DNA of 64,000 nt from Mytilus edulis (taxonomy: Eukaryota; Mollusca; Bivalvia; Mytilida; Mytilidae), in assembly GCF_963676685.1 (NCBI RefSeq), contig NC_092354.1, positions 22,042,193 to 22,106,192 of the forward strand, read 5' to 3'. The translations under genes and the position numbers were made by a program. Position 1 is the first letter of the stretch. Every line of letters begins with the position of its first letter. A model generated the notes under the pieces. The model searched no databases. It saw only the letters and a program-made list of their open reading frames with translations, and was not told where the DNA came from. Shown in pieces: positions 19,512-30,740 of the stretch.

Positions 19512-21515
19512 TATACGACCGCAAAATTTGAAAAATTTTTCGTCGTATATTGCTATCACGTTGGCGTCGGCGTCGTCGTCGTCGTTGTCGTCGTCGGCGT
19601 CGTCGTCGTCCTGCGTCCGAATACTTTTAGTTTTCGCACTCTAACTTTAGTAAAAGTGAATGGAAATCTATGAAATTTTAACACAAGGTTTATGACCACA
19701 AAAGGAAGGTTGGTATTGATTTTGGGAGTTTTGGTCCCAACATTTTAGGAATTAGGGGCCAAAAAGGGCCCAAATAAGCATTTTCTTGGTTTTCGCACTA
19801 TAACTTTAGTTTAAGTTAATAGAAATCTATGAAATTTTGACACAAGGTTTATGACCACAAAAGAACGGTTGGGATTGATGTTGGGAGTTTTGGTTTCAAC
19901 AGTTTAGGAATTAGGGGCCAAAAAAGGGCCCAAATAAGCATTATTCTTGGTTTTCGCACGATAACTTTAGTTTAAGTAAATAGAAATCAATGAAATTTAA
20001 ACACAATGTTAATGACTACAAAAGGAAGGTTGGTATTGATTTTGGGAGTTTAGGTCCCAACAGTTTAGGAATTAGGGGCCAAAAAGGGACCCAAATAAGC
20101 ATTTTTCTTGGTTTTCGCACCATAACGTTAGTATAAGTAAATAGAAATCTATGAAATTTAAACACAAGGTTTATGACCATAAAAGGAAGGTTGGTATTGA
20201 TTTTGGGAGTTTTGGTCCCAACAGAATAAGGGGCCCAAAGGGTCCAAAATTAAACTTTGTTTGATTTCATCAAAATTTAATAATTGGGGTTCTTTGATAT
20301 GCCGAATCTAACTGTCATGACTGTGTATGTAGATTCTTAACCTTTGGTCCCCTTTTCAAATTGGTCTTCATTAAGGTCCAAAGGGTCCAAAATTAAACTT
20401 AGTTTGATTTTGACAAAAAATGAATCAGTTAGGTTCTTTGATATGCTGAATCTAAAAATGTACTTAGATTCTTGATTATTGGCCCAGTTTTCAAGTTGGT
20501 CCAAATCGGGGTCCAAAATTAAACTTTGTTTGATTTCATCAAAAATTGAATAAATGGGGTTCTTTGATATACCAAATCTAACTGTGTATGTAGATTCTTC
20601 ATTTTTGGTCCTGTTTTCAAATTGGTCTACACTAAAGTCCAAAGGGTCCAAAATTAAACTTAGTCTGATTTTAACAAAAATTGAAATCTTGGGGTTCTTT
20701 GATATGCTGAATCCAAAATATACTTAGATTTTTCATTATGGGCCCAGTTTTCAAGTTGGTCCAAATCAGGATCCAAAATTATTATATTAAGTATTGTGCA
20801 ATAGCAAGTCTTTTCAATTGCACAGTATTGCGCAATGGCAAGAAATATCTAATTGCACAATATTGTGAAATAGCAAATTTTTTTTTAATTAGAGTTATCT
20901 TTCTTTGTCCAGAATAGTAAGCAAGAAATATCTAATTGCAAAATATTGTGCAATAGCAAGATTTTTTTTTAATTGGAGTTATCTTTCTTTGTCCAGAATC
21001 AACTTAAATCTTTGTTATATACAATATACAATGTATATTCACTTTTTACTACCAACTGATAAATTAAAATAATCTTTACCATTCAGTGATAACAAGCAGT
21101 TTTTTTACATCTTAATATTTTATGATGTATTTAAATGAGTAGTTATTGTTGCAAACTCCATTAGAAATTTTAATTGAGATTAGTTTTGGAATAAGGGAAA
21201 GGGGAATGTGATTAAAAAAATTGGGTTCAATTTTTCTCATTTGAAATTTCATAAATAAAAAAGAAAATTTCTTCAAACATTTTTTTGAGAGGATTAATAT
21301 TCAACAACATAGTGAATTGCTCTAAGAGAAAACAAAAATTTTAAGTTCATTAGAACACATTCATTCTGTGTCAGAAACCTATGCTGTGTCAACTATTTAA
21401 TCACAATCCAAATTTAGAGCTGAATCCAGCTTGAATGTTGTGTCCATACTTGCCCCAACTGTTCAGGGTTCAACCTCTGCGGTCGTATAAAGCTACGCCC
21501 TGCGGAGCATCTGGT
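19512..21515 (+). mobile_element. Helentron-like non-autonomous element, family G, copy 1
   Basis: Starts TATACGACCGCAAAATTTG with a terminal hairpin (ATACGAC pairs with GTCGTAT 28 bases on) and ends GCGGTCGTATA, a small hairpin (GCTACG/CGGAGC type) and ATCTGGT. No coding capacity. Body: (GTC)n-rich tract 19558-19616, four units of about 155 bp containing TTTTCGCACTATAACTTTAG, a series of about 120-bp units with TTCTTTGATATGCCGAATCT, then repeats of ATTGTGCAATAGCAAG. Inserted within the 31-bp tandem array, between T residues. Other copies: 30741, 37577 and 56497 (inverse). Confidence 0.75.
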
Positions 21516-21712
21516 TTTTTCATACATAAGATTAGACAGACTTTTTTTTCTGACAGAAGATTTGACAGACTTTATTTTTTCTGACATAAGATTTGACAGA
21601 CAAATTGAGTTTCTGACATAAGATTTTGACAGACTTGATTCTGACATAAGATTCTTCATACATAAGATATTTTGACAGACAATATATATTTGTTTTTTTT
21701 TTACTGACATTG
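21516..21712 (+). repeat. 31-bp tandem repeat, right part, degenerate
   Basis: Continuation of the 19328 array with more sequence changes. Isolated remnants (CAGACATAAG, TGACATAAGATTTATTGACA) occur as far as about 22050. Confidence 0.8.
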
Positions 21713-22740
21713 GAAATCAAATCCTAGTTGAAAGTCATTTTTAAAACTCCTGGAAAATACTGCAGCCTAACATCTAACAAGATTTCACCTCAGGTCAAAC
21801 AACTTTAACTGTTAGCACATTCAAATGTTTCCAGACATAAGAAAACAAGTTTGACAGATCTTATGTAGGAAACATATTTAAAAGTTTAAACTATTGCTTG
21901 AATAAAGTTAAATAAAAGGATCAACATGTGTTTTTTTTATGCACAGCATGATTTACAGTTTTAACTGGCATATATTGGAACCAACAATGATTTCGAAAGT
22001 TTTTACAGCAATATTCCTGACATAAGATTTATTGACAGACACTGAGCTATAAAGCAAAATATTTGAAAGTGAAAAAAATATATATATCACAGATGTTTTT
22101 GACTAAAAAAAGTAACTGATTTGGGAACAGGGATGTTTGAATAACCAGACTACACTATAAAATACCAGTATACAAGCATGACAAGTGTCAAAATAAAGCA
22201 TTGCGACACATAAACATTGTGTAAAAAAATGGGAGTTAATTCTGTCAAATTTTTAGCATTTTTTCACTTCATCTAACATCATTTATTATTCATCAAAACA
22301 TTCACAGATTATCTTTAAAATAACAGTAATTATTATTTTTATTTATTTATTCATTTTGACAGACATTTTCATTTCTTACATGGAATCTGCCTATTGTAAG
22401 TTTGTTAACACCAATGGATTGTTATGAGATTTGCACAGAAGCTCACCATTCCCCCTATCCTGTCCCTCCCCCCCAAAAAAATAATTAAAAATAATTACAA
22501 ACTCTTGAATCATAAAGAAGCTCCCCTTTAAAAAAAAAATAAGAATGTAAGAATGCATTGTGTATTTTATACAGCTGAAGAAAACATCAATACATATGAA
22601 CAATATAATCATTTAATATAAATGCAGCATGATGGAACGACAATGATGTTTACACATAAATACTTAGAACATCTTCTATCAAAAGACAAAAAAGGCAACT
22701 TATGAATGCAAATATCTAAAGCATATATCTCTGATCTTTT
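21713..22740. other. AT-rich, no gene seen
   Basis: Only scattered remnants of the 31-bp unit. Short open frames near 22391-22863 on the minus strand are not supported. Confidence 0.4.
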
Positions 22741-23172
22741 GTCCCCCAAGGGTGACTGGGGTATAGAAATATGGTCAATTGGTCTTCTCCCGACCGGCAG
22801 TAAAACGCTTGCCGAAGTGGGGCGTCCGTTTGGCTGTGCGGGATGTATCAAGTTCGCAGTCACGTCCGTCAGAAGGGGACGTTAAATCCGATGCCTCGTG
22901 TAAAGAGAGTGCCACGCTCTTTGCACGTTAAGAACTCTTACAACAACTCTTTTGAGGGGTCCGTAGGTGGCCTGTTGTAAGGCAAAATTTCTGTCCCTAT
23001 CCAAGATACCCTCATTTCCCAGTGGCAGTCCAAATTTCCCCGACCATCATCCCAGATGGCCTCTATCATATCAACCTACCTAATTGTATTTATTGTGAAC
23101 TTGTTCTCGTCCTGAATATGCATGAAATATTTGCCACTGGACGTTAAGCAACCAACAATCAATCAATCAATC
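22741..23172 (+). repeat. SINE-like repeat with LINE-type 3' end and (ATCA)n tail
   Basis: The 3' part TATTTGCCACTGGACGTTAA then GCAACCAACAATCAATCAATC is an end I know from abundant bivalve short repeats; the tail is (AATC)n. The body contains GAAGTGGGGCGTCCGTTTGG and GGGACGTTAAATCCGATGCC. A degenerate piece of the same 3' end occurs near 42650-42675. I did not find clear polymerase III A and B boxes, so the SINE call is tentative. Confidence 0.5.
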
Positions 23173-23290
23173 TGATCTTTTGTATCTAATCTTATCGAAA
23201 AAATTCAAATTGTGAAATTTTGATAGGTCATGTTTACTGTAAGATAACAGCTGAGTGAAAGTTGTAAATGTGTACCCTGTCAGTACTCCC

Positions 23291-23516
23291 GAGGCCCCTC
23301 ATGGGGGCGGTCCTAGTAATCACATAATCACCATTTTTTTGCCAATATAATCACATAATCATTAAATATTTGCTTATCTTTAGTAATCAAATAATCATTA
23401 ACTAAAAATACAGTCCTAGGTAATCAAATAATCATGAAATATTTGGCTTAATAATCAAATAATCATTAAAAAAACGGCCAAGTAATCACATAATCAAAAA
23501 CCCCATGAGGGCCCTC
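23291..23516. mobile_element. 226-bp MITE, 6-bp target duplication ACTCCC
   Basis: Ends GAGGCCCCTCATGGGG and CCCCATGAGGGCCCTC (one difference), flanked by ACTCCC at 23285-23290 and 23517-23522. The interior is built from TAATCACATAATCATTAA-type repeats, about nine copies. Confidence 0.85.
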
Positions 23517-23519
23517 ACT

Positions 23520-23815
23520 CCCTCTTGTCGCCATATGATCATCCTTTATAGCCATCCTCACCATGAGTTATGGTGCATAAATGAAGATGTTTGGAACCTG
23601 TTTTGGTACAGATTAATGTGAGCATTTGTCTACCCATTTCCCAAGCCAGGCCGTGTCGGGTCTTATTGCCAGACAGTTAACCTTACCCATACATAATCCA
23701 ATGTAATAAAATAAAACATACCAACTCAGCCAGTCCTCAAAGTATAAAAGTGCAAAACTGTAACAGGTGTACTTTTTCTATGTATCTGATATCCTTTTTA
23801 GCTCACCTGGCCCAA
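23520..23815 (+). repeat. Interspersed repeat (CCAAGCCAGGCCGTG), copy 1
   Basis: 23628-23815 recurs at 25297-25478 with few changes, and 23520-23740 recurs inverted and diverged at 62690-62880. Contains CATACCAACTCAGCCAGTCC. Confidence 0.8.
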
Positions 23816-25113
23816 AGGGACAAGTGAGCCTATCTCATCACTTGGTGTCCGTCATCCGTGTCCTTCATCGTCATTGTTAACTTTTACAAAAAAGTTTTCC
23901 TCTGAAACTACTGGGCCAAATTTAACCAAACTTGGCCACAATCATCATTGGGGTATCTAGTTTAAAAAATGTGTCCAGTGATCCAGCCAACCATTCAAGA
24001 TGGCCACCAGGGCTAAAAATAGAACATAGGGGTAAAATGTAGATTTTGGCTTATACAGTATAGCGGGTTATTTTCGTGGGTGTAAAATTTCACGATTTTC
24101 ATTGAGCAAGGTATACGAAATATTTTGCCGGTTTTTATTTTGACAGATTCAAAACCTTATGAATGCCTTTGAATGTGCCGTTTTAAATTGGCAGAATTTA
24201 TTTTGGCGATTTTGTTTTATCTGCGTAAATAAGCCAAAATTGTTACCCCTCGAAAATAACCCGCTATACAGTATCTCTGAAACCAAAGCATTTAGAGCAA
24301 ATCTGACATGGGGAAAAATTGTTTATCAGGTCAAGATCTACATGTATTTGCCCTGAAATTTTCAGACAAATTGGACAACCCATTGTTGGGTTGCTGCTCC
24401 CGAAATTAGTAATTTTAAGGAAATTTTGCAGGTTTTGCTTATTATCTTGAATATTATAAAAGATAAAGATAAACTGTAACCGCAATAATGTTCAGCAAAG
24501 TTAGAGATCTGCAAATAAGTCAGCATGACCAAAATTGTCAGTTGACCCCTTAAGGAGTTATTGCCCTTTATAGTCAATTTTTAACCATTTTTCCAACATT
24601 TTAGTAATCTTTTTAAAAAATCTTCTCCTCTGAAACTATTTTTAACCAAACTTGTCCACAATCATCATTAGGGCAATGTAGGGTATTTAGTTTGAAAAAT
24701 GTGTTTGATGATCCCGCCTGTGAACCAAGATGGGTGTCATGGCTTAGAATAGTACATACATGTAGAGTAAAATGCAGTTTTTGGCTCATATCTCAGAAAC
24801 CAAAGCATTTAGGGCAAATCTGACCAGGATAAATTTCTTCGATAAGTCACGGTCTGTCTGCCCTGAAATTTGTAAACCAATCAGGCAACCCGTTGTTGGG
24901 TTGCTACCACTGAATCGGTAATTTTAAGAATATTTTGCAGCTTTTGGTTATATCTTAAATATTATTTATATAGATACAGATAAACTGTAAACAGCAATAA
25001 TGTACAGCAAAGTAAGAGTACTAAGACCTACAAATAATTCAGCATGATCAAAACGGTCAATTGACCCCTTAAGGAGATATTGCCCTTTATAGTCAATTTT
25101 TAACAATTTTCAT
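23805..25113 (+). repeat. Common bivalve repeat (TTAGCTCACCTGGCCC...), two tandem units
   Basis: The unit includes TCTCCTCTGAAACTA, CCACAATCATCATT, GGTTGACCCCTTAAGGAG-like and TTATAGTCAATTTTTAAC blocks. A second unit begins near 24601, about 730 bases after the first. The first unit is interrupted by the MITE 24056-24271. Non-coding. Confidence 0.75.
24056..24271. mobile_element. 216-bp MITE with TA duplication (Tc1/mariner-like)
   Basis: Ends CAGTATAGCGGGTTATTTTC and its inverse (with CTGTATAGC), flanked by TA at 24054-24055 and 24272-24273. The neighbouring unit of the tandem repeat shows the uninterrupted target (GGCTCATATCTCAGAAACC), confirming the insertion. Confidence 0.8.
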
Positions 25114-25296
25114 AAAGGAGTAGGTACAGTAAGACCCCTTTTTGGCACCAAAATATAGCAGTTTTACATAGTTGTTAAAATGTAAACTTTTAGTTACTTA
25201 TTGGAAAGTAGAATGCTTCTGCTACATAAATATGGGCTGTTTTTGACAAAACAATGCTTATATATCGGGTACTATAGCACCAATAAGTCATGCTAA

Positions 25297-25478
25297 CCAT
25301 TTCCCAAGCCAGGCCGTGAAGGGTCTTATTACCAGACAGTTAACTTTCCCAGTACATAATCCAATGTAATAAAATAAAACATACCAACTCAGCCAGTCCT
25401 CAAAGTATAAAAGTGCAAAACTATAACAGGTGTACTTTTTCTATGTATCTGATATCCTTTTTAGCTCACCTGGCCCAT
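25297..25478 (+). repeat. Interspersed repeat (CCAAGCCAGGCCGTG), copy 2
   Basis: Partner of 23628-23815; both end at TTTTTAGCTCACCTGGCCC. Confidence 0.8.
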
Positions 25479-25516
25479 CTGAAATCTTCACAATTTTAGC
25501 ATTTTAGTTAAATTTT

Positions 25517-25665
25517 AGATGGTTTTCGTGTGAAATGAAAGTGGCCGCATTCGTGTTCATCCTTAATATTGAAATGTAAGTTGTATTTGATGATAATACG
25601 TAACATATATAAAGGTTGAGGATGAACACGGATGCGGCCACTTTCATTTCTGACAAAAACCATCT
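25517..25665. mobile_element. Fold-back element with 47-bp arms
   Basis: 25517-25563 (AGATGGTTTTCGTGTG to GTTCATCCT) and 25619-25665 are inverse with about five mismatches; the loop is 55 bases. Confidence 0.7.
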
Positions 25666-26009
25666 GAAAAGTGACATTTTTCAGCATATATATATTTGCT
25701 AAATTTTTCATATTTTGAGCTTGATTCGGGTCATTTTTAATGACTAAATCAGTTCAAATCTTTCACATAAACTAATTGATTCAAATAAAATAGACACTTC
25801 AGTGTTTAAAAAGTGATCAAAATCTTTCGTCAGATAAACCTGAAATTAGAGGCCAAAATCGGTCATTACCGGACCTACTCCTTTGAATTTTGTAAATTTT
25901 TACAAAATACTTAAAGTACTGGGCCAAGTTTAATATAGATAGAGATTATTGCAAGGAGCAAGAATGTTCAATTAACATGATTAAATAAGATCTACAAACA
26001 CATCACCAA

Positions 26010-26175
26010 TGTCGAGAAGACCGCGGGACCGGCAACGTATCGGAAGTCACATTGTATCTAAGGTCGACGTCACACGGCGACGTCACCTTATCTTTTGTTT
26101 AGTAACTAGTAAACGTCAAACTACAAAGCTGTTGTGTATTTTATCAGAGTTATATTATAAGATATCGTCCCCACA
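26010..26175 (+). repeat. 5' LTR of BEL/Pao element
   Basis: TG...CA ends, 166 bp, identical to 29271-29436. It has GTCGACGTCACACGGCGACG, two CGACGTCA elements that resemble CRE/ATF sites. Confidence 0.9.
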
Positions 26176-26179
26176 TTTA

Positions 26180-26192
26180 TGGTGCCGTGACC
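26180..26192 (+). promoter_or_regulatory. Primer-binding site
   Basis: TGGTGCCGTGACC starts four bases after the 5' LTR, the normal place for a tRNA primer site; I cannot say which tRNA. Confidence 0.6.
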
Positions 26193-29030
26193 AGGAACTA
26201 CAAAAGCTTAAATCAAGAAGAACGGGCAATCGTAGTGCCGTTACCAGACTTTTACGAAAATTTGCCGACGCAAAAGAAAGTTCTGAATTCGACAGAGAGG
26301 AGCTGTTAGCCACATACGAAAATCTACAACAGAAGAAGAAGTTACTCGACACACTGAATGAACAAATTGAGAACGCATCGGAAACAGAGGATATAGAGAC
26401 GGAAATCGTAGACACAGATGAGTATACTACAAATTTTGTTACTAAACTGAGACATTTTAAGATATTCATAGATAAAACATCACAACCTATTTCCAATCAA
26501 CCATCACATTCATCTAATCAAGTTTTAAATGTAGACAGTCCACCGTTCATCCCTACTAGTTCACCCGAAATTGCACAGACAAGTTATGCCGCCCCGTCAT
26601 TGCCACAGTCAAATGATGCCGCTCGAATTTTAACAGAGACAAGCCAAATTGCCACATCAATTCCCACGTCAAGCTATACTGTCCCGTCCGCTATATCCAG
26701 CAATCACCGTTTGCCAAAATTAACTTTACCTACATTTAAGGTAGATTCATGGTATACCGCCATCTTGGATTGAACAATCACAGTAATAAATCGGTCTAGT
26801 TATTTGCCTAAATCTGCAAATTTGAAGACAGATTTGCAATTTAATGGTTAGACTGTTTAATAATATAAAGAAAACTTGGCAATTTATTGTATAATCCAAA
26901 ATATTTAAACAAATATAATTTTTCTTGCTTTTAGTATCAATTTTTTCAAACGAGCCATTTAAGGGAAGATAACTCTTTTAGTAAAAAAATTATACTGGAC
27001 AGATAGGGAATTTTTTTCTTTTTACTTGTAGCAAGAAAACAAGTTCGGTGACACCATTTTTTATTTTTATTTTCTTAAAACATATTACAAAACCTATCTT
27101 TTCACAATTTTTTTCAAAATTCTATCTCATAGATTTTTTTTTATGCACACAAATGTGTTTTCCCATGAACAATCTAACCAAATTTAGGCAATTTTCAACG
27201 ACTCATAGCTTGAAAAATAGCACGGTGACCCCTCCTTTTTATTATATATTTGAAAAGAGCATATCAAAATCTTCATTCTGGCTAAGTATAAGAAAATTCT
27301 GTCTCAAAAAATATTTACTTATGATCTACCTTAATGGCAATATATTAGAATGGCCGAGCTTTTGGGATTCTTATGAATCGGCAGTTCATTACAACCCAAC
27401 ATTGACAGATGTTCAAAAGTTTAATTATTTGAAGGCCCAATTAGAAAACGAAGCCGCTCAGTCAATTGCCGGATTTTCTCTAACTAACGCTAACTATGCC
27501 GAAGCCGTAAATGTTCTGATAGAGAGATTTGGACAGACTCATAAAATAACACAAGCACACCTACAAGCACTGCTTGATATTACGCCACCCCGGAATGACC
27601 TCATAAGCCTGAGAATGTTTTATGACAAAATGGAGAGTTTAGTTAGAGGACTTGAATCGCTTGGACAGACACAGGACTCATACGGTAATTTATTAGTCCC
27701 GATTATAATCAACAAACTGCCCAGAGAAATTAGAAAGCATCTCGCGCGGGAGCATGGTACGACAAGTTGGATATTACGAGATCTTAGAAGAAGTATACAC
27801 AAAGAGATACAAATCATGGAAGCCGGACAAGTTACACAGACAGAAAGTGATATTTCGTATTCTACCCTTTTCGCCGGTGCTAACTCACAAAGAAAACACA
27901 ACGCAAGTACTAGAAATGTTAATCAGCATTTAACAGAAAAGCCGTGCATTTTCTGCAAAGATATTCATTCGCCTGCCAACTGCCAGAAAGTACGCGATTT
28001 AGATGAACGCATCGCTATTGTTAAACGTAACAATTTATGCTTCAACTGCCTCGGTACACATCATATCAAAGAATGCAAATCGAAAAGCTCATGTCGTAAC
28101 TGTGGTAAACGACACCACACTAGTTTATGTAATGAAGTTGGACAAACCGCGAACTCCGACCAGAGAAGTGAAAACCGTTTCACTGACACGAAAGATTCCG
28201 CTCACAGTTGTACGAACGAAAGTACGACATCTACACCGACTGTAGTAAATCTCGTGAAGGATACCGAGATACAAGAAGACTCAACAATATTACACTCGTC
28301 AGCACAATTTCACTCAAATGTATTGTTGAAAACTGCCGTGGCCCCCGTTTGGTCAGTTCATAATTGCACAGATACGAATATTTTGTTTGATGAAGGCGCT
28401 CAAAGGTCTTTTGTAACGGAGAGTCTTGCGCGAGAATTAAACCTGCAGCGAGAAGGATCCGAAAAGATTCAACTCTCATCATTTGGAGAAACCAACACTA
28501 ATGCTAGGCGACTCGATAAAGCCACAGTTTATGTTGAAACTGAAACTGGACATAAAATCCCAATACATGCATTAATCGTCCCTATGATAGCTACGCCGTT
28601 ACAGAACCACATTCGTTTCATTGACAGGAACAGTAACTATTTACTAGATCTTAAGCTCGCACATCCAGTTACGCAACAGGATACCTTTGAAATTTCGTTA
28701 TTAATTGGAGCCGATTTTTATTGGGAAATAGTTGAAGATAAAGTTGTACGCGGAAACGGACCCACCGCAGTCAAATCGAAACTAGGGTACTTACTTTCTG
28801 GGCCGTTAAATTCAGAAAAATCACAGCTATCAACAGAGTCAAGTATTTCCAATGTACTTATTTCACATCAAACAGAGGAACTCAACTTAGAAGCGTTTAG
28901 GAAGATTGAAGCTAGAGAAGTAGAATTTCAACAAGTACACAACGAAAAAGAGAACTATATAAGAACTTCAATTGAGTTACGCGACAACCAAGATTATGCA
29001 AAGTTACCATGGAAACACGACAACGATTAA
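26193..29030 (+). pseudogene. BEL/Pao gag-protease frame, interrupted by a MITE
   Basis: The frame is open from the 5' LTR to 26739 and, on the other side of the insertion, from 27335 to the stop at 29028-29030. Insertion plus one TTAA copy is 595 bases, which accounts exactly for the frame change between the parts. First part: coiled-coil-like start (FDREELLATYENLQQKKKLL) and a Ser/Thr/Pro-rich stretch. Second part: the DUF1759 gag-like region (WPSFWDSYESAV onwards), Cys/His knuckles (CIFCKDIHSPANC, CFNCLGTHHIKEC, CRNCGKRHHTSLC), then a DUF1758 retropepsin-like domain with FDEGAQRSF in the place of the usual D-S/T-G motif. After AKLPWKHDND the sequence stops where RT should begin. No Met other than one at the LTR edge precedes the gag start, so the true start is uncertain. 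Confidence 0.85.
26740..27330. mobile_element. 591-bp TTAA-target MITE (piggyBac- or Kolobok-like)
   Basis: Ends GGTAGAT and ATCTACC, flanked by TTAA at 26736-26739 and 27331-27334. The interrupted gag frame is restored if the insert and one TTAA are ignored, an independent proof of the boundaries. No coding content. Confidence 0.85.
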
Positions 29031-29270
29031 AGAGAACATTAAACTTGTTTTATGGACTTTTGAAATAAAGTGAACAAGCATATTTATCTAAAAATGTGTT
29101 ACGCGATGAATATGGACTGTAATGCGAATTTGTTTTATGAACTACGTTTAACTTAGTTCAACTGTGAAAGAACTGTGATTTTTTTTAATTTTGAAAGACT
29201 TTAATCTTAATTTAATATTATTTCAATTTTCTTTTCTACGTAAAGTAATTTTTTTTTGAGGCCCCGAGAA

Positions 29271-29436
29271 TGTCGAGAAGACCGCGGGACCGGCAACGTA
29301 TCGGAAGTCACATTGTATCTAAGGTCGACGTCACACGGCGACGTCACCTTATCTTTTGTTTAGTAACTAGTAAACGTCAAACTACAAAGCTGTTGTGTAT
29401 TTTATCAGAGTTATATTATAAGATATCGTCCCCACA
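29271..29436 (+). repeat. 3' LTR of BEL/Pao element
   Basis: Identical to the 5' LTR. The purine-rich GAGGCCCCGAGAA just before it (29258-29270) is the likely polypurine primer. Confidence 0.9.
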
Positions 29437-30012
29437 ACCATCACCAAAACACAATTTTGTCATGAATTCATCTGTGTCCTTTGTTTATGATATGCACCTA
29501 TACCAAGGTGAGCGACAAAGGATCTTAGAGGCCTCTAGTTTAAATGTTTGTGTGCTTTAGATAAAATGAGACAGGGTTACCCCGGATACAAAATTCAATC
29601 AAAACCGACACTGCCGAACTGCCCTGCTATATCAATGGAAGAGAAAATCTGAAATTCCTATTGCCTAGGTCTGAAAGTTTCCAATGGAAACTACTAATGG
29701 GTCCCATATGGGTAGAGACTGTAGTACATGTCTCAAACATTCAAACAAACCTGAAAATATCTGCAGAGGTTGGAACCCCCCATTTTTTTGGACGATCAAT
29801 ACATTTGAATGGGAGCATATAGTTGGAACTCCCCTCCCCTTTACTTTGGGTTGGGAATCCCCCCTTTTTAAAATGGCTGGATCCGCCCCTAGATTCTCTC
29901 TACAAATGTCAACCTCCAAACCATGTAGGGACGACCAGCATTCTAAACACGTGTCAACATTTTCCTTGAATCCGAACTTAATAAAATCGTGACCATTGCA
30001 GAGAATCACCTC
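29437..30012. other. Mosaic of short interspersed repeats
   Basis: 29490-29548 ends AAGGTGAGCGACAAAGG, then ATCTTAGAGGCC and TCTAGTTT, like the tail of another hairpin-ended mussel repeat. 29576-29770 has a diverged inverse counterpart at 62280-62530. 29763-29893 is a G/T-rich repeat ending AAAATGGCTGGATCCGCCCC. No gene is supported. Confidence 0.5.
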
Positions 30013-30018
30013 ATCTAT

Positions 30019-30315
30019 GAGGGGGAGGACAGGGGTAAGGGAGACAGGGAGAAAGGGGGTAGGAGAAAGGAGAATGGGGGTGGGAGAAAGGAGAAAGGGG
30101 GTAGGAGAAAGGAGAGGAAGGCTGGGAGAAAGGAGAAAAAGTTGGAGAAAGGAGAAAAAAATACATTATCTCTCCTTTTAAAAAATTATCTAATATTTCA
30201 AGAAAAAATATCTCAAAAGGAGATTTTTTATTCTAATAGGAGAAAGGAGAACGGTGGTAGGAGAAAGGAGAAGAGGGTGGGAGAAGGGAGAAGGGTACCC
30301 CCTGTCCTCCCCCTC
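30019..30315. mobile_element. 297-bp MITE, 6-bp target duplication ATCTAT, purine-rich
   Basis: Perfect 17-bp ends GAGGGGGAGGACAGGGG and CCCCTGTCCTCCCCCTC, flanked by ATCTAT at 30013-30018 and 30316-30321. Interior repeats of GGTAGGAGAAAGGAGAA. Lys/Gly/Arg-rich open frames across it are artefacts. Confidence 0.85.
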
Positions 30316-30321
30316 ATCTAT

Positions 30322-30740
30322 CTTGCAATGAGACATTTTCTCATCTTTCCAATGATATCATATACATCTGTATGTTATTGCGTCAACCCAAAATCGATCA
30401 AATTTGTTGACGAGGCCTTCTACTATATACATGTGTCTCTTGTGTAATGAAGGAATTATTATTATAATGATACAGTTTCAAGGGAGTTAACTCTTGGCGC
30501 GATGTTAAGTGTTTGCATTCCCGCAGAAAGCGACGTTTTGCAAAAGTAAATCGTGTACCTTTCCGCTGTAATAAGAAACATAAAGTTGATTTTTGATGCT
30601 CCAATTTCAGCATCTTTTGTGAAAAAGTTAAACACTACTATACCATGTAAACGTAGAAATAAGTAATAAGCAGCCCCTCGATATTTTCCAAAGTCCTTAT
30701 TTTTTTTCTATTCAAATAATTTCAATTATCTTTGCGTTTT
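30322..30740. other. No feature seen
   Basis: AT-rich sequence without coding signal. Confidence 0.4.

Larger units (their letters stand above)
25114..25884. mobile_element. Inverted-repeat element AAAGGAGTAGGT
   Basis: AAAGGAGTAGGT at 25114-25125 and ACCTACTCCTTT at 25873-25884. It contains copy 2 of the CCAAGCCAGGCCGTG repeat (25297-25478) and a hairpin element (25517-25665). Target duplication unclear. Confidence 0.5.
26010..29436 (+). mobile_element. BEL/Pao LTR retrotransposon, pol deleted, identical LTRs
   Basis: Two 166-bp LTRs (26010-26175, 29271-29436) are identical by eye over their whole length, running from TGTCGAGAAG to GTCCCCACA. A primer-binding site follows the first. Gag and an aspartic-protease region are present; reverse transcriptase, RNase H and integrase are missing. 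A TTAA-type element (26740-27330) sits in gag. Flanks share CATCACCAA-like sequence but no exact 5-bp duplication is clear. Identical LTRs argue for recent movement, which must have used enzymes from another copy. Confidence 0.85.

Noticed and set aside
19558-19616. CRISPR-like or triplet-expansion locus
   Set aside because: Simple (GTC/GGC)n tract inside family G, also present in shorter form in other copies.
20337-20651. Repetitive 104-codon frame (and similar ones at 31539 and 57449)
   Set aside because: Arises from the tandem repeats of family G.
26155-26496. Minus-strand 113-codon frame in gag
   Set aside because: Shadow of the gag frame, no motif.
26010-29436. Complete LTR retrotransposon
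   Set aside because: RT, RNase H and integrase motifs are absent between 29030 and the 3' LTR.
29270-29560. 96-codon frame starting in the 3' LTR
   Set aside because: It is the LTR copy of the frame at 26009 run into flank; not a separate gene.
29989-30447. Gly/Lys/Arg-rich 152-codon protein
   Set aside because: Crosses a purine-rich MITE and its flank; no domain.
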